DNA from: Flectonema sp. DT1601
Lineage: Eukaryota > Euglenozoa > Diplonemea > Diplonemida > Diplonemidae
DNA length: 64,000 bases
Assembly (NCBI GenBank): GCA_964019425.1
Contig: OZ025793.1
Location: forward strand, 930,001-994,000
Reading direction: 5' to 3'
A program made the translations under genes and the position numbers. This document shows positions 20,578 to 32,200 of this stretch, piece after piece. Positions within the stretch are counted from its first letter, which is position 1. Every line of letters begins with the position of its first letter. A model generated the notes under the pieces. That model was not told the origin of the DNA. It ran no database searches and saw only the letters and a program-made list of their open reading frames with translations.

Positions 20578-23343
20578 ATGCCTTCTCACCGAGAGACGGC
20601 TATTTCGGCGATAGAAACAGTGCTACATCCAAGTAGCAGTGCCGAGCTACGAATGCAAGCCACACAGTGGTTAGAAGGTGTGGTTGCAAGTGATGATGGT
20701 TGGGGGTTGTTGATGTCGTTATTGGCGGAGAAGACACCTGACGTAAGAATGAAAGCAGCGATATTGGTAAAAAATAAAATAAAAAAGACGTCCGATAGAC
20801 TCGATGAACGGGCTGCCAACTCCATGGCCGGCGCAATCTATGAGAAACTAATCGAAGAGGGCACCTCCCCATCTTCATGTGCACAAGTGATAATAAACCA
20901 CTTAATAGTATCTCTGGTACTTGTACTCGCTAGGGTCCCAGAGAGTAGTAAGGGATTGATACCAAGAATAGCTTCTCATCTATCAAACAGTCCCTCTTCC
21001 CTTACAATGATACTCAGAGTTCTCGCTGATGAAATAACAGTTCTCAAACAAGCCATACCATCTCATGCATCAGAATCGCAGCAACACGAAGTTTTTGGAC
21101 CCATTTTTGCCTTGGGAAAAAGTTTAAAAAGCGCCTCTCAGGAAACTGTATCACTCATAGAAAAACACGTTCTTCAAAAGAGAATAACTCTACTTGAGGG
21201 ATTGAAATGGTTTTCTGCTTGGATACCATATTTAGAAATTGAAGTGAGTGCCACCTCTAAATTTATGAGTTGCATTTTTGAGTACAACAAAGACATGCTA
21301 CCTGGTGAGAAGGAGACAATTCTTGATTCATTAAAAGCTCTGAGTAGGAAATGTTCTTCTTCAGTACATCCAGAAGTGGTTAATAAAATCTTGGAATTGA
21401 CAACAAAAATTGCTCGTCTTCTGGAACCCGAAGCAGTTGTTAGTTGCGCTCTCATCGCATCGAATTACACCACGTTATTAGTACAACAAGTTATTGAAAC
21501 TCAGCAACCTGGATTTTTAGTTACGTTCCTCTCTACTTACGCATCAGAGTGTTTGTCACAAAAAGACAAGTGTGAAAACGGTGATTTCTTAGCCAACATA
21601 ACTCCTTTCTGGACTGGCATCAGAACAGCTGTGAGAAGGATTAACGAAGACAGCAGAGAGTTGGTGACTCCAATTCTTACTCAGCCGGTAATGAGTTTGT
21701 TAAGATCGACACTTAAGTACTTTGAGATTGATGATAGTCACAGAGGGGAAGATGAGGATGTCAATCTTGAATGTTTACTTCGTGATATTGCTGTAATTAT
21801 CAAGCCTGGTGTTTTTATGTCGACGGTTCTTCACGAAATCTTTCAGGGAAATCTGTCTTGGAAACCTCTCGAGTCACGAATAGCATCCTTATCAGCGATA
21901 TCAACTGTTGTTGGTTATGAAACATGGGAGGATCATTCTCAAGCTCTCTGTAGCATGCTTCCCAGCGTTTCTTCACCCGATTGCCACCCAACCATTCGAA
22001 TAGCATACTGCTCTGTACTTCATAGAGTTTCTTTTGCATTCGCAGCTAATCCCGAGCAACTTAGGAGTGCTGTAGAACTTCTTCTCTCAACCAAATCTTT
22101 CAAATCGCTTTCCCGAGTCTGTCTCTCCCTCGGAAAAGAAATGGCTTCCGACCCTCAAATCCTTAAAATCATGACAGAGGCTTGGACAAATTTACCTCAG
22201 ATCGTAACTTCATCAGAAGGAAGTTCAACAAGAGATGCGGAGGTGCTCTCAGATTCGTTGTGGCAGGTACTTTGCAAAACACCATCGGATGCAATGACTG
22301 CTCATGTATCAAGTTTACTGCAGCCAGTGACTGTTGGGATTGATTCTGCTTTCTCATCTGGTGATCAGGGCAAGGCGTCTTTTACTTTAGAGAAACTTCA
22401 ATTTTTAATAAAGAAATCCAAAACCTGGAGGAGTTTGCAACCAGCTGCGGGTGACAGCCACCGTGAGAATGTAAGAGCAATGTGGACGGGGTTCTTTGAA
22501 CCAATATTAGGAGTTGTGTTCCCTTGTCTTGATAGAAGTCTTCCAAATGAAATAATTAATGCATCAGCTGGATGTGTTGCTGGTATGGCTTTAGTAAGCA
22601 ACAGTAATCTTCAACAATGGCAACCTGTTCTTGAGAGACTCACTGCTATTGTGTCAAATGGTTACCCTCAACCAGAATTGTATTCTGTGATAACAGAAAT
22701 AATCCGACCGTTCTGCCATGACGACGAGGCTTGCAAAGCCCTAATTGGTTACCTGGGTGCCTTTTTAACGAGTGCTGGCAAGCATCTCACTCAAGTAGGG
22801 GACCCGAGCTTTTCTGATGTTCCATTAGCCAAGGCTGTATTTAGAATGCTTTCTGAAGTATTAAAAAGGAATGTAATAATTGACAGTAAATCAAGAAGAT
22901 CAAGTCTGGCTATTGCACTAGTCAACCAATTAGGAGCCCCGATAGTGGAATTAACTTGTCAGGCAATGAAGAGTTCTGTGGTAGTGGAACCTGAGCTGGT
23001 TAGATATGTCTTATCGACTTGTGAGGCCTTACTGCTGATTCCAACCAGAGCTTGCGCACTTGTTAAAGACTGTGGCCCTCAGCTAACAGCAGCTGCTATA
23101 ATTGCAACCACTCACAAGCCATCTGAAGCACTTGCTCAGCTCACCAAAATTCTAAATACCCTTAAAAAGTTTGGAGGTGACCTCTTTCAGCCTTGGATCG
23201 CACAGGCATTTGCTTCTGCTAATCTTGGACTTCAGTCTGGTGTCATTCAACAATTCACAACAACAATAACTCAAAATATCCAGCCATCTACAAAACCAGC
23301 AGTGGAAGGTTTATTTAAGGCAGTTCACTCTCAATGTGTTTAA
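20578..23343 (+). CDS. Importin-beta family karyopherin, transportin-3/importin-13-like
   Basis: This 921-residue protein is helical and HEAT-repeat-like throughout, with no intron. The N-terminal 100 residues match the importin-beta N-terminal pattern, with QATQWLEGVVASDDGW followed by PDVRMKAAILVKNKI. The block TLLEGLKWFSAWIPYLEIEV near residue 205 matches the transportin-3/Mtr10/importin-13 subgroup, whose length (~920-960) is also the same. Members carry SR-type or exon-junction cargo through the nuclear pore under Ran control. Cargo here is unknown. Assignment within the subgroup is by pattern only. An acceptor CCACAG ends at 20512. Two hairpins follow the stop codon. Confidence 0.75.
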   Translation: MPSHRETAISAIETVLHPSSSAELRMQATQWLEGVVASDDGWGLLMSLLAEKTPDVRMKAAILVKNKIKKTSDRLDERAANSMAGAIYEKLIEEGTSPSSCAQVIINHLIVSLVLVLARVPESSKGLIPRIASHLSNSPSSLTMILRVLADEITVLKQAIPSHASESQQHEVFGPIFALGKSLKSASQETVSLIEKHVLQKRITLLEGLKWFSAWIPYLEIEVSATSKFMSCIFEYNKDMLPGEKETILDSLKALSRKCSSSVHPEVVNKILELTTKIARLLEPEAVVSCALIASNYTTLLVQQVIETQQPGFLVTFLSTYASECLSQKDKCENGDFLANITPFWTGIRTAVRRINEDSRELVTPILTQPVMSLLRSTLKYFEIDDSHRGEDEDVNLECLLRDIAVIIKPGVFMSTVLHEIFQGNLSWKPLESRIASLSAISTVVGYETWEDHSQALCSMLPSVSSPDCHPTIRIAYCSVLHRVSFAFAANPEQLRSAVELLLSTKSFKSLSRVCLSLGKEMASDPQILKIMTEAWTNLPQIVTSSEGSSTRDAEVLSDSLWQVLCKTPSDAMTAHVSSLLQPVTVGIDSAFSSGDQGKASFTLEKLQFLIKKSKTWRSLQPAAGDSHRENVRAMWTGFFEPILGVVFPCLDRSLPNEIINASAGCVAGMALVSNSNLQQWQPVLERLTAIVSNGYPQPELYSVITEIIRPFCHDDEACKALIGYLGAFLTSAGKHLTQVGDPSFSDVPLAKAVFRMLSEVLKRNVIIDSKSRRSSLAIALVNQLGAPIVELTCQAMKSSVVVEPELVRYVLSTCEALLLIPTRACALVKDCGPQLTAAAIIATTHKPSEALAQLTKILNTLKKFGGDLFQPWIAQAFASANLGLQSGVIQQFTTTITQNIQPSTKPAVEGLFKAVHSQCV

Positions 23344-24264
23344 ACCAGACAACGTCAACAATGACATTGTCAGAGCGTTTCTCATTCTCTGTAGTATGAA
23401 CAGAGTTAGATTGTTTTTCCTTCAGGGGCCACTGTGGTTTCTATCTGTTTATATTAACAGACCGCCTCAATCTGCTACGTCAGCAGATTCCTTTGCCCGC
23501 TGAATTATAGTCTTTTAGGTGAAACAATGATGCTTTATTCATCGTTTTAAGAAAAAAGTAAAAGAAAAAAGTTACTGTCAAGTGCCCTCCCCTATTCCCA
23601 GTGTGTCTATTTTATATTTTATGGTTCGTTCGTTATCAGCCTGATCATCACGGTGGGTGGTGCAGCTTTATTTTTGTTTTTATAGAATTCAAATATTTTT
23701 AACAACAAGAGCGTGAAGAAAAAAAAAAGAAGCTGAAAAAGCAGTGATCCACAATGGCAATTTTTTTTTGTAAAAGCATTAGTGCCTTTGTTCTTCTAAA
23801 AGGAACACAGCCTTGTCTGTCGATTTCCATTTTGAAGATCACAGAATTTCAATACTAGATTATTTATGGTCAGAGCCGACTCTCATGAAAAGTTTACAAG
23901 CTTACATGCTGATGGAAGTTGGTCTTCTTCCCCTCCCCATCCCTTTATTTATTTTATTGTTTAGATTGTTCCTTACCATTGCCCATCACTGCTTCATTTC
24001 TCTTGTTGTTTATTGGAATTGTCAGCAGTGTTTGTATGGGTTAGGTTATAGCGATATTGGGTGAGCGATGTCGTGTTGGCTTTAAGTGGGCTGTTGCACC
24101 CTATCCTTTGTTCAGCAGCCTTCTTGTCGGTTAACTTTTCTTTGTTTGGTACCCTGACCCATTTAAATGACTCAACCCAAGAAGTATTTGAGCCTGAGTG
24201 ACACTTTCTAGTGCAGAAACAAAATCTATTTCTTACAGCAGCACAAATGAAGGCATTGAAAAAA
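23344..24264. other. Intergenic interval with 3' UTR hairpins
   Basis: Two stem-loops lie in the presumed 3' UTR: 23346-23369 (10 bp, one mismatch, AACA-type loop) and 23469-23489 (AATCTGCT / AGCAGATT, 5-base loop). The rest is AT-rich with no coding signal. Confidence 0.5.
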
Positions 24265-24336
24265 AGGGCACACCCGGGTTCGAACCAGGGACCATTCGGA
24301 CTGCAGCCGAACGCTCTACCACTGAGCTATGTACCC
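24265..24336 (-). tRNA. trnC-GCA: tRNA-Cys (GCA)
   Basis: Read on the minus strand it folds as a 72-base cloverleaf. The acceptor GGGTACA pairs with TGTGCCC. The D arm is GCTCAGTGGTAGAGC, the anticodon loop CTGCAGT gives GCA, and the T arm carries GGTTCGAACCC. The discriminator base is T, as expected for Cys. It has no intron and no encoded CCA. It lies antisense to the protein-gene cluster, between the karyopherin and the KH-PLD gene. Confidence 0.97.
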
Positions 24337-24600
24337 TGCTGGTAGAACTGCGGTAGACTCTTAGTAAGGCAAATACCCGTTACCTTTTGGGAGTTATTTC
24401 ACAAACCTGCCAGGTTTCTTGACATGTTTGCTATTCTTCTTAAATCATCTCCCTAGTAAGAAATCTTGCTTCCATTTGTTCCAAGACTAGAGCAAAGCAC
24501 TTGCGGCAGTGACGTTTTATCGAACCTACATTAAATGTACGCGTTGTGAACTGCGGAGAACTCACGAGCATATTTCTCACCCAACAGTAAACACCGAATA

Positions 24601-25551
24601 ATGTCATCCACAACATACGGATTACCAAGTGGCAAACACCATCTGGTAATAGGCAGGGGTGGTTCTACAATTAAACAGTTGCAGGCAGACTTTGAAGTGA
24701 ATATTACACTGCCAAGACGAAGTGAATCGCTAATAATTGAAGGAGAGGAGGAAGCCTGCGAGAAGTGCAGACAGCACTTGGAAGAGCTATTAGGATTTGG
24801 GTTACAGTCTGGAGAGCTGACTGTTATTGAAATGAATGTACCAAAACACAAATACGGAGCGCTAATTGGTCCTAGGGGGTCTAACTTAAGAAGTATCGAA
24901 GCTGAGTCGAAGGCCGATGTCGAAGTTCCCAACAGAATGGCTCCTGAAAACGCAAAAGTTAGAATCCAAGGTACTGAAGACAATTGTACGAAAGCTATCG
25001 CCTTAGTAGAGGAGTTGATTCAGGTCTCTGTTTCAGTTGAAAAAATGGGAAAGGATCCAACCGTTTTAAAAGAAGAACACAGAGCTGATTTAACCCAACC
25101 TGTAAACAGAGCTTTGTTCTTTCCTGATCATGAAGAAGCTGATGGGTTGAGGACTTTTGAAGTTTTTTTGCAATATCTCAGAAGTGTTGAAACATCTCTC
25201 GACGTTTGTATATTTGCTCTGACCAACAATGACATCGCTGAAACTATCTTGAACCTTCACCGTAAAGGTGTTCCAGTTAGAATTATTTGTGATAATGACC
25301 AAGCAGAGTCCCAAGGAGCTGATATTGGTCGCCTCCGTCAGGCCGGCATTTGTGTTCGCGAAGATAAAACTCAATTTCATATGCATCATAAATTTGCTAT
25401 TCTCGATGGAACTGTCCTACTAAACGGTTCATTTAATTGGACTCTTCAGGCAGTCAACAGCAACAATGAGAATGTGACTATTACTTCTGATGCTGATCTT
25501 GTTCAACAGTTTCAAGGTTGTTATGAAAAGATGTGGGCTGACTTTGAGTAA
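24601..25551 (+). CDS. Tandem KH domains fused to a single-HKD phospholipase D-type nuclease
   Basis: This 316-residue protein has no intron. KH1 spans residues ~5-68 (GxxG loop IGRGGSTIKQL, 18-21) and KH2 ~70-145 (IGPRGSNLRSI). Residues ~165-316 are a PLD domain with one HKD motif: H262, K264 and D269 in HMHHKFAILDG, followed by NGSFNWT, with IFALTNNDIAETIL upstream. Single-HKD proteins of this size (Nuc, MitoPLD/Zucchini) work as dimers, cutting nucleic acid or cardiolipin. I see no N-terminal membrane anchor like that of MitoPLD. KH domains bind single-stranded RNA, so an RNA-directed nuclease is the natural inference. I do not know this exact domain order from a named family. The AG acceptor is at 24590-24591. 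Confidence 0.85.
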   Translation: MSSTTYGLPSGKHHLVIGRGGSTIKQLQADFEVNITLPRRSESLIIEGEEEACEKCRQHLEELLGFGLQSGELTVIEMNVPKHKYGALIGPRGSNLRSIEAESKADVEVPNRMAPENAKVRIQGTEDNCTKAIALVEELIQVSVSVEKMGKDPTVLKEEHRADLTQPVNRALFFPDHEEADGLRTFEVFLQYLRSVETSLDVCIFALTNNDIAETILNLHRKGVPVRIICDNDQAESQGADIGRLRQAGICVREDKTQFHMHHKFAILDGTVLLNGSFNWTLQAVNSNNENVTITSDADLVQQFQGCYEKMWADFE

Positions 25552-25895
25552 TATTTTTTTTTGAATGTTCAATTCCGACACTCGGTCAAATCTGAAATGA
25601 ATTTTATTTTTCTAATCTACTTTTCTTTAGCAGACAGCTTAGTGTTTCAACCGACTTTATGAAGTTACTCATAAGGTCAAATTTTTTTAAGTAGCGAAGC
25701 GAATCTCTCACGAAAACGTTTTCTTTTTTATTTTCTCCACCCCCTCGTCCTTTTCTTTTTTTGTTTAATCGTGCGAACACAACAAAAAAGAATCCTTTCT
25801 ATGATACAATTAAAGAGTGAGAGCTCACTCTATGTATGTGTATATTGTATAGTCGTGTGGTATCATAATTCTAATTCAGGTGCTAACGTATTAAA
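25552..25895. other. Short intergenic spacer
   Basis: It is AT-rich and has no gene. It ends with the acceptor TCTAATTCAG at 25879, 17 bases before the capping-enzyme ATG. Confidence 0.55.
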
Positions 25896-28800
25896 ATGAA
25901 ATCAAAAGGACCTTCGAGAAAGCGGTTGGCTGCTGCTGTTCCTGGCGAGCAGCAGCGAACTCCTGCGCAGCCGCCTCCACAAGCACCTGAAGCTGAGAGT
26001 GAGATTAGCCAGTCTATGGATGTCTCATCTTTGAAAGGATTCATACGTTGTCAATTCGGAAGAGATGCGGTCTTTAAGATATCTGATTCGTTCTTGAGTG
26101 AAATACGTAAATCAGAACAAGACGCTGTACAACTCTGGAGAAGCATGAAACAAGAAGGATCCTGCACCACAATTAGAGATCAATTACATTATATTGTAGC
26201 GAACGGTAATAAACTATCAGAACCTGATATCACTTCGATGGAAACATTTCCAGGACCTATGGCAGTTCCGATGACAAAACGACTTGAACATCAAATTCGT
26301 AATAACGATTATTGGCTAACAGAGAAATCTGACGGCCTTCGTGTGCTGACCATAACAGAAAAGACAGCAGCCGCTGTGTGGAAAACCCAGAACGGTGTTC
26401 TGCGGGTATCTGATTGTATTCTACTGGAAATGACTTATCAATCTTTACTCAAGCGAGGCCTTACTCAGTCGAACGGTAATATGCCTTTATCACAAGCAGT
26501 TTCGATGGGTAGATCCCTAGCACTGAATATAAAATCTGGAGTCGAGGGGGGATTGAACTTAGTAAACACTGCTAATACCTCAGAAGTAATCAGATTGCAT
26601 CGCAGTATAGGACTTTCAATTACTTTTTGTATTGACCGGACGGGGATAGCATACGCTTGGCAATATCCTATCGAATTTGAAGGTTACGACGAAGTCTTTT
26701 TTGACGGTGAGTTGATTTACAGCATGTCTCACAATAAACCTCTTTTCATTGCGTATGATCTTCCTGCATATAAAAAATCCGGTCAAGGAACTTACACGTT
26801 CATGTGTCTGGAAAATATGTCCAAAAGGATAAGCGATATTTCAGCAATCATCACGGCATTTGACACAAAAATTACAGCTAGTGAACGCAGTGCGATGCCA
26901 ATTGAAATTGCGCCAAAGAAATTTTGGCCTAAACAGAAGATTCAAGAGTTATTTAATTGTATAAATCCAACTGAAGAGAAGGGAATGGTTTACAGCTGTG
27001 AATCACTAACTAACAGTAATGACGGTGTTATATTTACACCAGAGAGTAGTACTCTTTTCCCATATTCTCAAGGAACATGCAACTCTTTGCTTAAGTGGAA
27101 GTTTCCAGAAATGTTAACAATAGATTGGGACATCCATCGGACAGGGGTACCTAATCCACACCAGTTATACTGTTTAAGCTATACCGTAAAAGATAAAAAC
27201 AGGTTAGGGGCTTGGTACGAAGAACATGTCCCATTTACTACGACTCCACTAAGGAAGAAAGCGGGTGTTGGTAGTGTTCCATTCGCCAACGCAATTGCGG
27301 AATGCTCTTTCATAAACCACAGAGGAACGTGGACGTGGTTGATTACAAGTATTCGTGCGGATAAGAAGATTGCTAACTCATACGTTACAGCAGCCAGTGT
27401 TTTGGAGTCGATTGCTGAAAATATTACTTCTGATGTGTTAATAAAGTCCATTACTAGTGTAGCGAGTCCTGAAAAACCTCTTCCAGTTGCAGCAAGTGTT
27501 GGTACTGTAATCAGCAAGCGACCATTCTGCTGCTTCTTAGTCAGAACTAACACTACGAGTGGTGAGTCTTTCAGAAAGATGGTGTTGCAAGCTCGATGTA
27601 AAACATCAGTACATACTCACCCGAGGAGTTTTTCCTACGTACCAGTACGTGAATGTGTGGGGTTTGGACAATCTGCATTGGTAGAAGATTCTTCCAGCAA
27701 TTTGACAGACTTGCTCTACCTTGAGTTAGCTAATCGTGGTGGCTGTAAACACTGGACTGATACCACTGTCTGTGCAAAGTACATTCCTGAGATTGGACGT
27801 TGGGAAATCCTAAAAGTTTGTGAAGGGAGAGAACTCAACGATAAGAACTTGGCTAGATTAACTGGTGTAATTCAGCACTTACAAGAAACATGTATCGCTG
27901 GTACATCAAACTATACTTTCCCACAGACTGGAGTAATGGAAGTGAAGTCATACAGTAAAACTGATTCTCATTATGAAGATAAGGCACGTGATGAAGGTCT
28001 TGATCAAGATAGGTCAAAACTTCGATCCTTCAACAATTGGATTAAGACTTGTCTGATTGCGAAAGGATGTCGTACTGCCAACCCAGAGTGGAAACCTGAA
28101 ATACTTAATGCCTGCGATCCTTTACTAGATAGATGCCTGCTTGTGTTGGATCTGTGCAGCGGTCGAGGCGGAGATCTTTTGAAGTGGGGAAGAAGAAAAC
28201 CTTTATACTACATCGCTACTGACAGTTGCCTGCCTGCAGTTGCTACAGCAGCCAAGCGTTATTCTGATGGAGATACTTCTACTAATAATAAAACCAATAC
28301 AGGTATGTATTCTTGTTTTATTGTTCTTACTAATGAAGGTAAGAAAACGAAAACTTTCTGTTATTTTTCTGTGGTGTGACACAATGCTAAAAAAAAAAAA
28401 CTCAAAACAGGAATGCCTGCTTATTTCTTTGCAGAAGACGCATTCTCTGCCACATTACCTGAGAAGGTACAGGAAGCACTAAGTGCAGGAGGTCATGGTG
28501 GTAAGAAGTTAGATATTATTTCATGTCAATTCTCTTTTCACTACGCATTCTCAGATGAGGAAACCGCAAAGCGAGCGCTGGGGAATGTCTCGCAGCTACT
28601 ACGACCAGGTGGAGTCTTCATTGGAACTTTTATTAATTCTGAAGAGATCTTGAAGAGGAGACGCGAACACGGAAAACAGTTTGGAAATTCTGTTTATAAC
28701 GTGGAATTCGAGAATAAAGATTCAAACGGTAAAGTTTTTGGAGACTTCTTCACGTTTTCAATCGAACACTGCGTCAACAATGCTACTGAACCTGTAGTTG

Positions 28801-29036
28801 CCTGGAGTAAATTCGTTGCTATGGCTGACTCAGTTAACCTGTCTCTTCATAGCACTTTTGGATTTGAAGATTTCTATAAACAATTTTATAAGGAATTCAC
28901 TCCTGAGTGGGACATCTTAGTTAACAAGAATGTTGCAACTGAAACCCCGACGACAATGACTGATGTTTTGTCATTCGATGAAATAGAGGCAACTACCCTT
29001 TACAGAACTTTTACGTTCATTAAAAAATTATCCTAA
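25896..29036 (+). CDS. Bifunctional mRNA capping enzyme: guanylyltransferase + cap guanine-N7 methyltransferase
   Basis: Exons 25896-28302 and 28411-29036 (intron of 108 bases) give 1010 residues. The GTase has the nucleotidyl-lysine motif EKSDGLR (K144), motif III FFDGELIYS (~270), motif IV NDGVIFTPES (~375) and motif V LLKWKF. Between motifs I and III the spacing is about 120 residues, longer than usual, so an insert is present. After a ~300-residue middle region, the methyltransferase starts with VLDLCSGRGGDLLKW (~750). It continues across the splice junction to DIISCQFSFHYAF and LLRPGGVFIGT, as in Abd1/RNMT. This fusion matches kinetoplastid CGM1 in order and size. Poxvirus and other large DNA virus enzymes also fuse these activities, but with a triphosphatase I do not see here. 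It caps nascent transcripts or spliced-leader RNA in the nucleus. Confidence 0.92.
28303..28410 (+). other. cis-intron inside the methyltransferase domain
   Basis: GTATGT at the 5' end, TGCTAA followed by an A-rich run, and CAAAACAG at the 3' end. It contains an in-frame stop, so retention would remove the second half of the methyltransferase. Confidence 0.9.
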
Positions 29037-29270
29037 AAAAACACATCATCTAACTGACTTATATTTGAGTTCATTGACTCACTTGGAAAAAAAAAAAATG
29101 CAGTGGTGGTTGCTAAGTTTATTTATTACCCATCTCTGATTTTAGACAGCTATTCATATGTGGTTAGTCGCATGAACCAAAACCGGTAGTTAGAGCTATA
29201 GTGCAAAAAAAAAAAAAAAAAACAGCTAAATAAAACTCTTTTTTAACAGGTCGATGATGAAAATAACGAT

Positions 29271-32200
29271 ATGAGTAAAAAAAAAAATAAGTCAACGGAC
29301 AAAGAGAATAGTTGGGAACGTTGTCCAGAATGCAGAGAGCGAGTGCCCCCTGAAGAGATGCCACAACATGCGAAGAATTGCTGTACTGATACCGATATAA
29401 AATGGGTTTGGGGTGAGGCGAAGGGCCGAGGAATAAATGAAAAGGTCGAAGAGAATGTTGCGGTGTTGGTCAGCCTTTTGGGAGGTGGAGAAGAATATTG
29501 TATCAAACACGAAACAACTAAAAATAATCTAATGGAAGTAATTGTAACGATTGTCGATCCTGACGCTGACATCACTATCAATATACTATTTAGATATTCT
29601 GAGCGATGGGGAGAAGATGACCTCCCACCTTCAAAGGTTTTCTATCTCGGATTGCAACGAACTAGCAGCAGAGTTTCTCGCCATCATTTTAATAAAATAT
29701 CTGACATATTGTGTGACACAGCCACGAATGAGGCGGGTGACGACCTCTCATGCTGGGTGTGGAATGTCTCTCTTCAGTTCAGAGATAGATTCATTTGTTT
29801 TATAAAAGAAGATAAATTAACTTTTCATGATGCTGCTATGATTCCAAAGTGCGCTTCAGGAGATTCTCAACAGTACCAGATAGGTGTTGGTCAAGATGAT
29901 TTTAGTGAGCAGCAACCCTCCATTGAAGAACCATTCTTTTCTAAAGATATGCAACAGAATCAAGAGGACAACACCAATGCAGATATTCAAGAAAGTATTC
30001 AAAACATCAGAACTAAGAGAGCAACTAATTCTGTTTTCTTCAGAGATGACGGAATGTGGGGAGGTAGCTCTCCTAACTTCAGGTCAGTGCCGGACGATGC
30101 AGATAATGATGAGAATGATGAAGAAGAAGACTTCTTCGGTGATTCGGACTCTCCAGCGGAAAGCTCTAAAAGTGAAACAACTTCGCAATCTGAAGCAGCT
30201 TCTGATACCACAGACAGTAGTAGTGATGGGGGAAAGCTTGGTGACAGATGTTGGGGAACAGTACCTGCAGCAACTACAGCAACGACGACGGCGACGACAA
30301 CAACAGAAGAATCCACATCAACTGACAGTGACAGCAGCGGAAGCAGCAACGATGGGAAACAGTGGGGTGATCAACCTAATTATAAATATGGTGAGTCAAA
30401 CTCCAGTGACAGCAGCAGTAGTGGAGGGAAGTTAGGTGATCGGTGGGACCGCCAAGCTACTCAAAAACAGCGACAAGTTACATCAGATGAATATGATAGC
30501 AGCTCCGCACCCCGACAACAAAAAAGAAAGAAGAAAACAGCGAAGACGTCATTCGGAAGCACTAACAGTCCGAGGACAGTGAAGTCTTCGGCAGTCATCA
30601 CTCCACAAGAGCAACGTGCTCAAATAGCTCTCCGATATTTAATTAACAACTGTCGAGTCGATGAGCCTGTTAGGGACGCAATAGTAGCCCAGCTCGAAGA
30701 CTTTGAGTTTCTTTCTTCCCACATTTCAGCTGACCCACAATTCACTAAAGGGCTCTCTGAGTTTATCTCCCAAGGTTCTTTTGCGATCCCTGCAACTCAC
30801 AGACATCCACAAGACCACAAGAAAGTCTCGTGGTTTAAAGGAAATTTTAGAATTATAAAACAACTCGGTGAGGGAGGTCAAGGAAGAGTGTATCAAGTGC
30901 AAAACAAAACCGACGGATTGTACTACGCCGTTAAGCGAGTTGAACTCCGCGGGAAGCGAGACGACATTGATCGGTATGCCCCCAAGCAGTTAATAGAGTT
31001 TTATTTTATCAAAGAAATCCAACTATAAAAAACAAAACAAAAACAGATATGTAAAAGCCGAGGTACGCACACTGGCAAGATTAAGACACCCTTATATTGT
31101 GAGGTATTTTGCAGCTTGGTTTGAAAAAGTCGTGCAGAAAGCAGAAAAGCCAATGAGAAGAAGTGATGACACCTGCGAGACATTCCCGTCATGTCAGACC
31201 TTCACATCATCATTTGGAGATGGTGAGGAAAGTGAATCAGTGACTGAAGACGAATGTATGAACTCATTAGAAGTAATAAAAACAACAACTGCTTTATACC
31301 AATCAAAGAGATACTGTTACTTACAGATGGAATACTGTTACCAAGACACTCTGAGGCAGTCAATAGATAAACGTATCTTTACTTCCGACCAGGAAGGTCT
31401 TGAGTGCGGATTTAAAATATTATGGCAGCTACTGCAGTGTGTTGACTTCCTTCATAGTCAGGGGGTCATTCACAGAGATCTTAAACCTGAGAATGTCTTT
31501 TTTGATATTGTAAAGAATAATAACGCAAAAACAAAGTACTTTGCAGGTGACATCAAAGTCGGAGACTTTGGGTTTGCCACCAAGGGAAGTGATATCGAGC
31601 AAGAAGATGAAGGAACTGCAAACCACAGCTCCGGCATCGGAACTCCACTTTACTGTGCTCCTGAACAGATGCTCACCTCTGACTACAACTGCAAAGTTGA
31701 CGAATACTCTTTAGGTATTATTGCTTATGAAATGTTCTCAGGCTTTGCTAGTGGACATGAACGCCACCACGGAATTAGTGGTCTCAGAAAAACAGGTGTG
31801 TTTTCTTGTTGTTTTGTTCCTACAAGGAAATTGTTCAACTTTTATTCTTGCATTGGAATACTCAAAATAAAAAAACAGGTAAAATTCCTGCTGATTGGTC
31901 CGGCCATAACATACCAGCAAAGCTTGGAGAAGTAATCGAAGCGTTGGCAACAATTAACTCATCTGACAGAGCAACAGCAAGTGACATAATAAAATTAGAC
32001 ATCCTACCAAAGCCGCGTCAACAAGAAGATACGATGATGGCAGTGCAACTCCTCGCTGACCAAAGAGAAAGTACAACATCTTTGGTTATTGAACGATGCA
32101 TGGCAAATCCAAATACTTTGAATGGACAGGACTGGCTGTACTCGGAAGCATCAGATAATTTAAAGAGAGCGACACACAAAGCCTCATTACACAACCAGTC

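Noticed and set aside
28240-28482. Separate short gene between the two capping-enzyme parts
   Set aside because: It spans the intron in a different frame. Splicing 28302 to 28411 restores one continuous methyltransferase.
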